NCBI RefSeq assembly: GCF_025567365.1
Contig: NZ_JAOQJG010000001.1
Location: 186,001 to 250,000 of the forward strand
DNA from: Anaerostipes amylophilus
GTDB lineage: Bacteria; Bacillota; Clostridia; Lachnospirales; Lachnospiraceae
DNA: 64,000 bases
Reading direction: 5' to 3'
Shown one piece after another: positions 17,378 through 26,514 of the stretch. Under the pieces are notes generated by a model, which saw nothing but the letters and a program-made list of their open reading frames with translations, ran no database searches and was not told the origin of the DNA. The translations under genes were made by a program, and so were the position numbers. How positions within the stretch are numbered: position 1 is the first letter of the stretch; the number at the start of each line of letters is the position of its first letter.

Positions 17378-19306
17378 TCACCAGCTGCCGCCTCCGCCGC
17401 CTCCGAATCCACCTCCGGAGAATCCTCCGCCACCAGAAAATCCACCAGAGCCTCCGCTGTCTTTGGATGGTTCCACGATCGTCAGATTCTCGGACACCAC
17501 ATGATCCATATAATGTCCCATCATGTAATAATGGAAGTAAGGATCACTGCCACCATAGACATACCAATCTGGTGCAGGGAGTTTTAATGCATCCAGTTTC
17601 TTTGCATATAGATCAAATAATCCAAATACCATAGAATAAGGTAGAATATGATAAAACATACCTGGTTGGTCTTTTGCCAGTACTTTCATTCGATCTAACT
17701 CTGCTGTCTCAATGAAATCACGAAGTCCTGCTAAATACCCCATCCATTCCACACACTGATGGGTTCTCCTCTTCATAAATACCGTTAAAATCACTCCGAT
17801 AAATAATACCACAACAATGACAAGATACACACCAAAGAAATCAAATAATTCACCTCTCTGTATCTTCACATAATAATACAATCCATAGAAAATAAATCCT
17901 AAAATAGAAAGTAATGCAGACGCAATCGGCAGGCCAGTTCTTGCTCCTTTTGAAATAGCATACCATTTATCTACACTGTGACATGCAAGGAACATTCCGA
18001 TAAAGTATAAAATCCATGCCATCAATGGAAGGATAAGATTTAAGATTCCATCTGGACTGTACAGCATCATAACAAATGCAAATAAACAGATTGGAAGCTG
18101 CATTAGTACAAATGATATAATTCTTGCAGATTTTGAGGATGTTGTATAAATCTTTTTCCTATACTCATACTTAATATCATCTTTTACAATAGCAACTGTA
18201 TCTGCAAATTTATATTGCAGTGAAGAAGCGTTCACTTGATCTTTCTTCTTAAATAACTCTTTAAACATCGTTTGCTGGTATCTTGGCTCTGATTCAGGAA
18301 TATCTTTAAGTTTGATAAACTCCATATCTTCTTTGCCTTTTTCTTTCATCTTCAGATATCCCTTATCTGCCCAGTAAAGGATCAATGAAATAACGTCTTT
18401 GTCATCTACAGATCCATCTATTACATATCCAACAACCGCACTGTCCATTCCTTCTGGTGGCTGATATTGGATAGATGGGATGATCTTTTCATCGCGTCCA
18501 AACCTGGCAAATAGCACAGCTGTGATCAGAAGAATTCCAATCGTGACCACAAAAATAAATCCACCCGCTCCGATTTCATTTCTTTCTGTAAAATACCCAT
18601 CTCCTAGATCACTGTAACATGTCAATCCATTTTTAAATGGTAAAGTCTTCTTCAATGTTCCTGTGATCTGCGCATTTTTCTCATTATATTTTAAAGTCAG
18701 CACATCCTTTGCATTCTTTGATTCACCATAACGCCCATAGAAAAAATTCACACTTTTAAGATCTGTTTTCTTTGGAAAATGAATCGTAAATGTACTTCCT
18801 TTTGGTATGTTATTTCTCCAGAGAGTTGGAAAAATATTGTAATACAAATAATCAAATGTATCTCCCTGATATTGTGGTGTCAGCTGATACGTGAATTTAT
18901 AATTTCCTTCGTTTACCGTATAATCCTCGGAACCAAACTGCAATACCTCACTGTTACCATCAGAATCTTCTTGTAAATCTGTATTGCTGTCATTTTTTAG
19001 CAGATCAAAATCTGCATAATAAAGTAGTTTTTTCTGACCTCCATTCTTGTCGATCGTTACCACATTCCCTTTGTATGGAATATAGCGGTAAATTCCATGT
19101 CTTGGATTAACAAATTTTACTTTGATATTCTCCGTTACTGTATAACTTCCGTCTTTCCCAATCTTGACATTAACATCAAATTTCTTTGTCTGCATATTCG
19201 AATCATATGTAACTTCATCATTTGCAAACACATTGTTTCCTGTCCCCATAAAAATCATGGCAGCCATCATGACTGCCATTATGGTACAGGTAATCCACTT
19301 TCTCAT
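17378..19306 (-). CDS. DUF2207 membrane protein with glycine-rich tail
   Basis: The 642-residue protein starts with a signal peptide (MRKWITCTIMAVMMAAMIFM...VFA). An extracellular DUF2207 domain (about 35-230, YDSNMQTKKFDVNVKIGKDG) is followed by a transmembrane helix near 245-265, a cytoplasmic segment, paired helices near 395-450 and 455-520, and a final glycine-rich stretch (GGSGGFSGGGGFSGGG...). This architecture is known from DUF2207 proteins, which very often sit beside lemA, as here (23 bases before the lemA start side). Function is unknown; a joint role at the cell envelope is inferred. Confidence 0.88.
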   Translation of the reverse strand: MRKWITCTIMAVMMAAMIFMGTGNNVFANDEVTYDSNMQTKKFDVNVKIGKDGSYTVTENIKVKFVNPRHGIYRYIPYKGNVVTIDKNGGQKKLLYYADFDLLKNDSNTDLQEDSDGNSEVLQFGSEDYTVNEGNYKFTYQLTPQYQGDTFDYLYYNIFPTLWRNNIPKGSTFTIHFPKKTDLKSVNFFYGRYGESKNAKDVLTLKYNEKNAQITGTLKKTLPFKNGLTCYSDLGDGYFTERNEIGAGGFIFVVTIGILLITAVLFARFGRDEKIIPSIQYQPPEGMDSAVVGYVIDGSVDDKDVISLILYWADKGYLKMKEKGKEDMEFIKLKDIPESEPRYQQTMFKELFKKKDQVNASSLQYKFADTVAIVKDDIKYEYRKKIYTTSSKSARIISFVLMQLPICLFAFVMMLYSPDGILNLILPLMAWILYFIGMFLACHSVDKWYAISKGARTGLPIASALLSILGFIFYGLYYYVKIQRGELFDFFGVYLVIVVVLFIGVILTVFMKRRTHQCVEWMGYLAGLRDFIETAELDRMKVLAKDQPGMFYHILPYSMVFGLFDLYAKKLDALKLPAPDWYVYGGSDPYFHYYMMGHYMDHVVSENLTIVEPSKDSGGSGGFSGGGGFSGGGFGGGGGGSW

Positions 19307-19329
19307 AGTGCTTTCCCCCTGTCCGTTCC

Positions 19330-19884
19330 TTAGAATTTTACTTGTACATTCTCACGCTCAGATTCATTCGAAACCTCAAATAATGGTTTTCTCTTAAATC
19401 CAAAGATTCCTGCTATGATATTGCCAGGGAATAATTCTGTCTTTGTATTGTAGCGGTTTACAACCCCGTTATAATATCTTCTGGAGCCTGCGATTTCTTC
19501 TTCTAGTCTCTGAAGCTGATCTTGCAGTTTATTAAAGTTCTCATTTGCCTTTAATTCCGGATAACTTTCAGATACTGCAAATAAAGATTTCAGTGCTCCT
19601 GACAGTACATTTTCCTGTTTGATCTTATCATCGATATTCGTTGCTGTCATCGCCTGATTTCTTGCGGCTACGACTTTCTCTAATGTCTCTGATTCGTGTT
19701 TCGCATAACCTTTGACGGTTTCTACATAGTTTGGAATCAAGTCATAACGCTTCTTTAATGACACATCGATTGCTGAAAATGCCTCTTCTGTCTTGTTTCT
19801 TAATGTTACAAATCCATTGTATGAACTGATCAGCCATATCACGATGATAAGCACGATCACTCCGATTACGATCCCTGGTATCAT
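19330..19884 (-). CDS. lemA: LemA family protein
   Basis: The 184-residue protein has an N-terminal membrane anchor (MIPGIVIGVIVLIIVIWLISS) and the LemA core: YNGFVTLRNKTEEAFSAIDVSLKKRYDLIPNYVETVKGYA, then a helical region and RYYNGVVNRYNTKTELFPGNIIAGIFGF. The ATG at 19884 has AAGGGG upstream and gives the usual length; a 14-codon longer ORF has no reason to be used. It is the first gene of a two-gene unit with the DUF2207 protein. Confidence 0.93.
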   Translation of the reverse strand: MIPGIVIGVIVLIIVIWLISSYNGFVTLRNKTEEAFSAIDVSLKKRYDLIPNYVETVKGYAKHESETLEKVVAARNQAMTATNIDDKIKQENVLSGALKSLFAVSESYPELKANENFNKLQDQLQRLEEEIAGSRRYYNGVVNRYNTKTELFPGNIIAGIFGFKRKPLFEVSNESERENVQVKF

Positions 19885-19952
19885 GAGCTCTACCCCTTTC
19901 TTTGTTTGGTCAGTTTTCTTTATCATACGTTATTCGTATCAAAACTTCAACA

Positions 19953-20585
19953 CTAAAATAAGCTGATCAACTCTCCCTTATATTTATCATAATAATAGAT
20001 ATTTTCTGACAGAAATTCTTCTTTGCTTAATTGCTGATCAGACTTCTCTAATATGTGCAATAGATCCTCTTCCTGATCTTCTCCGTCATCAAACAGTAAT
20101 AACATTTCATGAATACTGGTTGGCAGGAGATACAAACTCTTGTTATATTTTCTAGAAATATCATCCAGAAAATATTCATAACAAATAACAGCTGCTCCAT
20201 ATCTCTGTATTTTGTTTGACACCATAAATACCGGTCTGTCTTCGGTATGTCCTCGGAAATCTTTATATACAGGCTCAAATTTAGCAGGCAGAAGCTGTTT
20301 TGTATTCTTCTTTGCACTCTCCCATAAAAACTGATCCGACCATTGTTCTTTGTTTGCCTTTTTATGATCGATTCTTTGTATGGATCGATCATCCAGATCA
20401 AGAATATCAAAAACAATTGCCATATCTTCCAAGAGTAAATATGGTCTCTCACTCCACTCCTTATCCTTCTTATTAAAATGCATCAAATGATAGATAATAC
20501 GCTCGTTTTCTCTCTGCATGACTCCTTCTTTCTCGTTTTTTCTCATTTTCCTATCTATCATAACATTCAATGTTGCTGTCAGCAA
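19953..20585 (-). CDS. DUF5688-like hypothetical protein
   Basis: The ORF is 210 residues. The segment QRYGAAVICYEYFLDDISRK then LYLLPTSIHEMLLL resembles the DUF5688 family, found in Lachnospiraceae, which has a conserved LPSSIHEV block. The N-terminus is uncertain: internal ATGs at residues 14 and 23 are possible, and the one at 23 has AAGGAG only 2 bases away. No membrane segment is present; it is acidic at the C-terminus. It is divergent from an XRE regulator across 79 bases. Function is unknown. Confidence 0.6.
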   Translation of the reverse strand: MLTATLNVMIDRKMRKNEKEGVMQRENERIIYHLMHFNKKDKEWSERPYLLLEDMAIVFDILDLDDRSIQRIDHKKANKEQWSDQFLWESAKKNTKQLLPAKFEPVYKDFRGHTEDRPVFMVSNKIQRYGAAVICYEYFLDDISRKYNKSLYLLPTSIHEMLLLFDDGEDQEEDLLHILEKSDQQLSKEEFLSENIYYYDKYKGELISLF

Positions 20586-20664
20586 TATTTATAGTCGTCA
20601 CTGTCACTGTTGGATAGTGGTTTTTCATAACTCCTGGTAATACTATTTTTTATGGAGGTATTTT

Positions 20665-21012
20665 ATGAAAATCGATTTAAAAGAATTAGGAAAACGCATC
20701 AAACTTACCCGAAAAGGGCAAGATCTGACACAGGAAATGCTTGCTGAAAAAGCTGGTGTCAGTCAGCATTATATCTATGAAATCGAAGCTGGACGCAAAG
20801 CCATGTCTATTCATAGTTTTGCTTCTCTTACTACTGCATTGGATGTATCTGCTGATTATCTTTTATTTGGTGATGGGCAAAGAATATTTGATGTTGATAC
20901 CCCGGCTCATCACAATAATCAATTGATGGAAATTGCAGCTGAACTTAATCCATCACAGAGAGATCATGTGCTTGAGATTCTGGAAGTGATGGTTCCTTAT
21001 ATTAAAAATTGA
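20665..21012 (+). CDS. XRE-family helix-turn-helix regulator
   Basis: The 115-residue protein has one helix-turn-helix domain at 7-62 (LGKRIKLTRKGQDLTQEMLAEKAGVSQHYIYEIEAGRKAMS), with the recognition helix around SQHYIYEIE. A helical tail ends NQLMEIAAELNPSQRDHVLEILEVMVPY, typical of small Lachnospiraceae XRE regulators. A GGAGG site precedes the ATG. It may control the divergent DUF5688-like gene; no operator was identified. Confidence 0.9.
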   Translation: MKIDLKELGKRIKLTRKGQDLTQEMLAEKAGVSQHYIYEIEAGRKAMSIHSFASLTTALDVSADYLLFGDGQRIFDVDTPAHHNNQLMEIAAELNPSQRDHVLEILEVMVPYIKN

Positions 21013-21045
21013 TTGATTGCAAAATACGATAGATTTTTCTAACGT

Positions 21046-21085
21046 AAAATAGTGCCAAGATTTTTATTGATCTTGACACTATTTT
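21046..21085. terminator. Bidirectional terminator between the XRE gene and the surface protein
   Basis: The stem AAAATAGTGcCAAGAT/ATCTTGaCACTATTTT has one mismatch and a short AT-rich loop. It has A and T runs on the two sides and separates convergent genes. Confidence 0.8.
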
Positions 21086-21100
21086 TATTTGATCTGATAT

Positions 21101-23158
21101 TTATTTTTTGATCTTTACTTTTTTCACACTGCTCCATTCAGAGTAGTATGTCTTTCCAGAAACTTTCTTGTATGTACGGATACGTACATAATATGTCTTT
21201 TTCTTTTTCAGCTTCTTAATTGTGTAACTTGTCGTTTTGTTCTTGCTGATTGTCTCTGTTTTGTTTCCTTTGGCAAATTTCTTGCTTGTGGAATACTGAA
21301 TCTGATATCCGTTTCCAGCTGTGTTCTTTTTCCATTTTACAACTAGTTTTTTGCCTTTGGCATTTTTAGCACTTTTTAGAGTTGTTTTCTTGACTGTTAC
21401 TTTGGCTGGGGTTGTTGTCGCTGGTGCAGCTGTTGTTGGCTGGCTTGGTGTAGGATTGCTTGGGTTTGGTGTTGGGTCTGGCTTCGTTGATTCACTTGGA
21501 GTATTATCGCTTTCCACTGTAAATGTTTTGGTTTCTGTTTTAAATTCTTTATTTTCACGATAAATAGTTCCAGTGACCGTTAATTTTCCAGCTTTCTTTG
21601 GAGTAATCATTCTATTTGGCTCTCCACCAAATACACCGACTGAAATTGTAGCAAAATTATTATCTACAAGATCTTCTTTATTCTCATCAAGAACTACAGA
21701 GTCTCCATCTTGTTCAAATTTAAGAATATAGAATGTATGGTCTGTGTTTCCAATACCAAAACCAGGAAGTGCACCATTCAGTCTAATCCTGTAAGCTTGT
21801 CCTGCTTTCAATGTATCACCTGTCTGTACTACATAACCTCTATCTGTCATAAGTTCATGTATTACTGATAAATTACAATCTTGTACTATAAAATATTCTT
21901 CTGCTGTATCAAGCTCATCCTGACCATTATTAATATAAGCTTTGACACTAACTACATTATTTGCTTCACTACTCAATGTTGTTGATGGTGCAATAATTTT
22001 GCATGTTTGCTGATCTGCATTTTCCAGTGTACCTTGTGTTGTTTTCCATTTATATGTGACTTCATTTTCATCAATGCCATTGATTTTAGCACTTAACTGT
22101 CTGCTTTCATTTGGCAATAAACATAATCCCCCATCAGTTCCTGCATCGATTGACAAGTCATACACATTACATGGAATTGTTCCTTCAAAAATTGTATTAT
22201 CATCATCACTTACAGATTCTGTTTGTACTTTGTATTTTAAATCTGATGTTCCTATACCATCTGTTAGAATTCTGAAATCTCCGTCTTCGTCTTCATTTAT
22301 TGTCAAAATGTCTTTGTTTTGACTTTCAATTCTAACTTTTAAAGACTGATCCCCAAAATTGTCTTCGTTAAATATATGATTTTCTTCGCCATCTTTGATA
22401 TTTATATACAATGATAAATTATAGTGATCATCATTGGGAAGAAATGCTTTTTTACCTTTATTATAATCTTTTAAATAAGATACTTTCACAGGTTCTTCTT
22501 CATCATCGCTATATTGATATCTATAAATATCAACATCAACAGACACATCTTCTGATTTAATCTCACGATATGCTTTTATTTGACCGTTATCTTTAACATC
22601 TAACGCAATATAATATGGTTCCTCACTTGGCACTGCAAGATCCTTCCATTTTCCATACTTGACGTTTCCAAAATTCACTTCATTTTGTCCTATAAACGTA
22701 CAGATTAATCCGCTGCCAGCGCCACCTCCTGGGATGATAATTTTATGATTTTCCTGATCATATGTATACATTCCAAGTGGATTTATTTTTGCTAAATCTG
22801 CTTCTGTGAAGGATTTGATTCCTGTAAAATTATCTTTTACTTTCTTGCAAAAATCTTCTGCTTTTATTTCCTCGTTTGTATTTGGTTTTATTCCATACTG
22901 CAATTCTGTATAAAACACTGCTGTCTGCAGATCAGGAGTACCATCAGCATCAAAATAATTTGTTGTTTTATCTGCTATCTGTGCAGCCATTGTCCAATTA
23001 TCAAATATTTTCTGGCTTTTTACATTTTCTGTGTTTTCTTCATCTGCTGATACACTTTTCGTTGTAAACATAGATGGTGTAACTACCATAGTCAATGCTA
23101 ATACCAACGAAAGCATCACAGCTCCAATTTTCCCTTTTAAATTTTTACTTTTCTTCAT
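21101..23158 (-). CDS. Secreted or surface protein with C-terminal fibronectin III-like domain
   Basis: The 685-residue protein begins with a signal peptide (MKKSKNLKGKIGAVMLSLVLAL... ending near VSA). The middle (40-550) is acidic, with repeated beta-type segments that I cannot assign except for Ig-like stretches around 340-420 (QLSAKINGIDENEVTYKWKT). A Pro/Thr linker (PSESTKPDPTPNPSNPTPSQ, then PTTAAPATTTP) precedes a lysine-rich domain of about 95 residues: LVVKWKKNTAGNGYQIQYST to TYYVRIRTYKKVSGKTYYSEW. That is the fibronectin III module common at the ends of Lachnospiraceae surface proteins. No LPXTG is seen. The role may be adhesion or wall association. Confidence 0.85.
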   Translation of the reverse strand: MKKSKNLKGKIGAVMLSLVLALTMVVTPSMFTTKSVSADEENTENVKSQKIFDNWTMAAQIADKTTNYFDADGTPDLQTAVFYTELQYGIKPNTNEEIKAEDFCKKVKDNFTGIKSFTEADLAKINPLGMYTYDQENHKIIIPGGGAGSGLICTFIGQNEVNFGNVKYGKWKDLAVPSEEPYYIALDVKDNGQIKAYREIKSEDVSVDVDIYRYQYSDDEEEPVKVSYLKDYNKGKKAFLPNDDHYNLSLYINIKDGEENHIFNEDNFGDQSLKVRIESQNKDILTINEDEDGDFRILTDGIGTSDLKYKVQTESVSDDDNTIFEGTIPCNVYDLSIDAGTDGGLCLLPNESRQLSAKINGIDENEVTYKWKTTQGTLENADQQTCKIIAPSTTLSSEANNVVSVKAYINNGQDELDTAEEYFIVQDCNLSVIHELMTDRGYVVQTGDTLKAGQAYRIRLNGALPGFGIGNTDHTFYILKFEQDGDSVVLDENKEDLVDNNFATISVGVFGGEPNRMITPKKAGKLTVTGTIYRENKEFKTETKTFTVESDNTPSESTKPDPTPNPSNPTPSQPTTAAPATTTPAKVTVKKTTLKSAKNAKGKKLVVKWKKNTAGNGYQIQYSTSKKFAKGNKTETISKNKTTSYTIKKLKKKKTYYVRIRTYKKVSGKTYYSEWSSVKKVKIKK

Positions 23159-23201
23159 ACGTTTCTCCCTTCTTACAATTGATAGTTTCAGTATAACATA
23201 G

Positions 23202-23235
23202 AAAAAAACTCAAAAAGCCTAAACTTTCTGAGTCT
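23202..23235 (-). terminator. Terminator of the short EF-Tu paralogue, copied from tuf
   Basis: On the minus strand the arms GACTCAGAAAG and CTTTTTGAGTT pair with G-U wobbles around the loop TTTAGG, followed by T residues. The same hairpin, loop included, follows tuf at 33415-33453. Confidence 0.8.
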
Positions 23236-23270
23236 TTGAAAATTATCATATTCAATCGTAGAAGTAAGAA

Positions 23271-24050
23271 TTACTCGATGATTGTAGCAACTCTTCCCAA
23301 TCCAACCGTACATTCATCATCACGAATGATAAAAGGTTCTTCTTCTGTTATCTTAATTGGTTGAATTAATTCAATTGTTATATCCAGTGTTTCCCCTGGC
23401 ATAGCCATATCTATTTCTATTGGCAATTGAATCTCTCCTGTTACATCTGTCGTTTTGAAATAAAACTGCAGACGGTCACCATCAAAGTATCCTGTGTCTC
23501 GTCCACCTTCATTGATATCTAACATGTATACTTCTGCTGTAAACTTTGTATGTATAGAGGAAGCTTGATCCATTTCAGGCTGTGAATCTGGAATGTATTT
23601 ATCCACCGCATCCATCAATTCCATGATCTTATCTCCCCATTCTCCATCTGGATCTTCAAGGGCTTTTAAAGCAGATCCATAGATAAACGGAATATCAGAT
23701 CCAACAAATCCGCACTGATATAGCTGGTCACGAATCCCCATTTCTACCAATTCCAGCATTTCCATATCATCTACCATATCACATTTATTCATAAATACTA
23801 CGATATGTTGCATTCCCATATGATGAGCAATCATGATCTGTTCTGCTGTTTGTGACATGATTCCATCTATTGCAGATACTACTAGGATAGCTCCATATTC
23901 AATGCTAGATGTCAAGCTTATATTTCTCTCTTCTCTTGTTGTAAGAGTTTTTTTAATTGCATCTGTTAAAGTCGTTTTTCCATGACCTCGATGTCCAATT
24001 ATTCCTATCGTGCAATGAGTTTTCTTTCCTTCAAATGTTTCTTTCCCCAT
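23271..24050 (-). CDS. Shortened EF-Tu paralogue lacking switch regions and domain 2
   Basis: This 259-residue protein is collinear with the window's own EF-Tu (397) but three blocks are missing in frame. Lost are about 18 residues before the effector loop; 30 residues after SIEY that include the G3 motif DCPGHADY; and nearly all of domain 2. Kept are a changed G1 (GHRGHGKTT, 19-27, where EF-Tu has GHVDHGKTT), G4 NKCD (88-91), G5 GSALKAL (125-131) and all of domain 3, ending GRVATIIE like EF-Tu. The start at 24050 has GGGAG 8 bases upstream and aligns with the EF-Tu start. It is 28 bases after the AAA-ATPase gene. It cannot be a normal elongation factor; role unknown, decay not excluded. Confidence 0.8.
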   Translation of the reverse strand: MGKETFEGKKTHCTIGIIGHRGHGKTTLTDAIKKTLTTREERNISLTSSIEYGAILVVSAIDGIMSQTAEQIMIAHHMGMQHIVVFMNKCDMVDDMEMLELVEMGIRDQLYQCGFVGSDIPFIYGSALKALEDPDGEWGDKIMELMDAVDKYIPDSQPEMDQASSIHTKFTAEVYMLDINEGGRDTGYFDGDRLQFYFKTTDVTGEIQLPIEIDMAMPGETLDITIELIQPIKITEEEPFIIRDDECTVGLGRVATIIE

Positions 24051-24078
24051 ATTTATATCTCCCATCATCAGTTGTTTT

Positions 24079-25758
24079 TTATTCTTCATAAATCATGACT
24101 TTACAGTCTTTCTTATAACAAGCAACACCATATTTAATGAAATTTCGCATTCCATCTTGCTTCAATTTAGCAATATAGTCTTTATCTTCAATCTGTTTTA
24201 AAGCCTGCTTGCACGCTGCATCCATATTTCCATCTTCGGCATACTTTAATTCAATGACGATTCCCGTTCGATTCTCCGGAGCCTCTATCAGAATATCACT
24301 GTATCCGATTCCTGATTCTGCATTTGACTTTATCAGCCAGCTTGACTTATATCCAAGAAGACCGAGTAAAATTCCGTGATAAAAATTTTCTTTCTTCTCT
24401 TTTGCGATTGCTGTATCTCTTATACTGATCGTATTCCATAGATAATCTCCAAAAAGCTGTTCAATTTTTTCTGTTTTTTTCTCTATAAATGAATTACAAA
24501 ATATTTCTAGTGTTTTTCCATCATTTTTTGAAACATCACTAAACCATTCTTTGATCTTTTTTGTAAATAGATTTCTTATCTCTGTATTTGGTATCGACAA
24601 AAGATATTTACCATTTTGAGTTCGTCCCTGTTGTGTTAGATATCCTGTTGTAAAAAGCACACTCCACAAATTTTCTATACTCTTATCCAACTCATTATAG
24701 GTAAGCTCCTCTACAATTTCCTTTTCAATACACTCTCCACTGATCAAACGCTCAATCTCATTCTTTGTCTGAATATCTGCCTTATCTATAAATCTGCGAA
24801 CAATTTCATTTCCGCTAGAATTAGACCAAAAATCTTCTGGTAATGCATCGGGATCTGCACATAGACTTTTACAATAACGAATCACATCCCATGGGTAATA
24901 GATATCTGTATTTCCGAAACGATAACCATCATACCACTCCCTAATCTGAAGGTAATGATCTGATAAATTATAATCGCTAAGAATCTTTTTCACTTCTGTA
25001 TCGGTAAATCCAAAACATTCATCATACTGAACATTGAGAATAGATAAAACTTCAAAATTATTAAGTCCGGTGAAAATGCTTTCTTTCGAAATTCTAAGAC
25101 ATCCTGTCAAAACTGCAAATTGTAGAAAATCATTTGTTTTTAGTACTTGCCCCAAAAGACCTCTCATGAGTTCAACCATTTCATCATAATAGCCTTTCTG
25201 AAAAGCTTTATCTAGCGGAACATCATATTCATCAATAAGAATAATCGTCTTCTTCCCATAATGTTTGCACAAAAGTTCTGATAATAGTCTGATACTATCT
25301 GTTATATCATCAGCTTTTCCATCTAAAAGGCTCTGAAATTGCTTAATCTCTTCTTCTATTAATTTATCACTATTTTTTAGATAATGGTGTCTTCGTGCTT
25401 CATTTTTAATAATCGTTGTAATCCGAATAATCGCTTCTTCAAAAGTTAATCCATCGATTCCCTTCAATGACAGAAAGATTACTGGATACTTACCCATATA
25501 TTCATCACATAATTCTTTATTTTTAGAAATATATAGGCCTTCAAAAAGTGATTTATCCATACCAATTTCAAAAAAAGTACGTAACATACTCATATTGAGT
25601 GTCTTTCCAAAACGACGTGGTCGTGTAAACAGATTTACTTTTCCCCAATTTTGTAAGAGCTGTTCAATTAATTTTGTCTTATCTATATAATAAAATCCTA
25701 GCTTGCGAATATCTTCAAAATTCTCAATTCCAACTGGCAGCTTTAATGTTTGATTCAT
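24079..25758 (-). CDS. AAA-ATPase (PF09820-like) with C-terminal PD-(D/E)XK nuclease domain
   Basis: The 559-residue protein has the architecture of the expanded AAA-ATPase-like family of gut anaerobes. The N-terminus (LPVGIENFEDIRKLGFYYID) leads to Walker A-like FTRPRRFGKTLNMSML near 45 and IILIDEYDVPLDKA near 170. The C-terminal part has YSDILIEAPENRTGIVIELK, a D...ExK arrangement of PD-(D/E)XK nucleases (about 490-515). Biological role is not known; such genes are often multicopy. Its stop is followed after 28 bases by the short EF-Tu gene, suggesting one transcript. Confidence 0.88.
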   Translation of the reverse strand: MNQTLKLPVGIENFEDIRKLGFYYIDKTKLIEQLLQNWGKVNLFTRPRRFGKTLNMSMLRTFFEIGMDKSLFEGLYISKNKELCDEYMGKYPVIFLSLKGIDGLTFEEAIIRITTIIKNEARRHHYLKNSDKLIEEEIKQFQSLLDGKADDITDSIRLLSELLCKHYGKKTIILIDEYDVPLDKAFQKGYYDEMVELMRGLLGQVLKTNDFLQFAVLTGCLRISKESIFTGLNNFEVLSILNVQYDECFGFTDTEVKKILSDYNLSDHYLQIREWYDGYRFGNTDIYYPWDVIRYCKSLCADPDALPEDFWSNSSGNEIVRRFIDKADIQTKNEIERLISGECIEKEIVEELTYNELDKSIENLWSVLFTTGYLTQQGRTQNGKYLLSIPNTEIRNLFTKKIKEWFSDVSKNDGKTLEIFCNSFIEKKTEKIEQLFGDYLWNTISIRDTAIAKEKKENFYHGILLGLLGYKSSWLIKSNAESGIGYSDILIEAPENRTGIVIELKYAEDGNMDAACKQALKQIEDKDYIAKLKQDGMRNFIKYGVACYKKDCKVMIYEE

Positions 25759-25867
25759 TCGGATCCTCCTATTAATTTTGCCTTACGACCAATGTTTCCT
25801 TTTTATTATAACTTGTTTTATATTTACTCACAACAAAGAATCCATTATAGAGAGATTAAATGAAGCA

Positions 25868-25897
25868 AAAAACAGGAGAATTAAAATTCCCCTGTTT
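25868..25897 (-). terminator. Terminator of the sugar operon
   Basis: AACAGGGGAAT and ATTCTCCTGTT (minus strand) pair with a 4-base loop and run into TTTTTT. It ends the operon just after the P-loop gene. Confidence 0.85.
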
Positions 25898-25899
25898 TT

Positions 25900-26514
25900 T
25901 CACACTCTGTCTTCTAACCACTGTAGTATCTTTGGATATTCAATTTTCTCATAATCACTGACATCTACTTCTATCGTATCTCCCAACTCAAATTCGCCAT
26001 AACCTCTTTGCGTACATCTTTTATAAAATTCTGTATAATCTAAAAGGTTGTCCGCATTTTTACGTTCTATTTTACTATCTGATCTATGGTAACTTGTTAA
26101 AATATGCCCTAAATGTCTGGAATCATCCAAATCTCTTTGTTTTTGTCTTTCAAATAAAACTTCAATCTGTCCAATAAGACGAATCGTACATACCTGATAT
26201 CCATATTGTTTTGTCAACTTTTCCAATGTTGGTTTTTGTTTTAAGCTAAAAGGATAATCAGAAATCAAACTTTTCCCATGTAAAAAATCTTGTTCCATTT
26301 CATCATAGTATGTGTTCCATGCTCTCACAATTAATTCTTCTTTTTGTTCTAAAGTATCAAACCCATATTTATCCCAAAATTTTTCTTTTATATCATCTGG
26401 TGACAATAATCTTAATTCTGGAAAGTTTTTAATAATGATATTTGCCATATAACTTTTTCCAGTTCCTGGATATCCAGCTAAAAGAATCAATGTCTTTTTC
26501 ATTAATCCATCCAC
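25900..26514 (-). CDS. P-loop kinase-like ATP-binding protein
   Basis: The 204-residue protein has Walker A AGYPGTGKSYMANI near residue 13 and RLLSPDDIKEKFWDKYGFDT, resembling zeta-toxin and gluconate-kinase-like P-loop kinases. A lid region with QKQRDLDDSRHLG is near 125. As the last gene of the PTS operon, overlapping the end of the dehydrogenase gene, it may phosphorylate a sugar intermediate. ATG at 26514 has GGAG 5 bases upstream; an ATG at 26502 that overlaps the dehydrogenase stop (TAATG) is an alternative. Substrate is unknown. Confidence 0.75.
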   Translation of the reverse strand: MDGLMKKTLILLAGYPGTGKSYMANIIIKNFPELRLLSPDDIKEKFWDKYGFDTLEQKEELIVRAWNTYYDEMEQDFLHGKSLISDYPFSLKQKPTLEKLTKQYGYQVCTIRLIGQIEVLFERQKQRDLDDSRHLGHILTSYHRSDSKIERKNADNLLDYTEFYKRCTQRGYGEFELGDTIEVDVSDYEKIEYPKILQWLEDRV

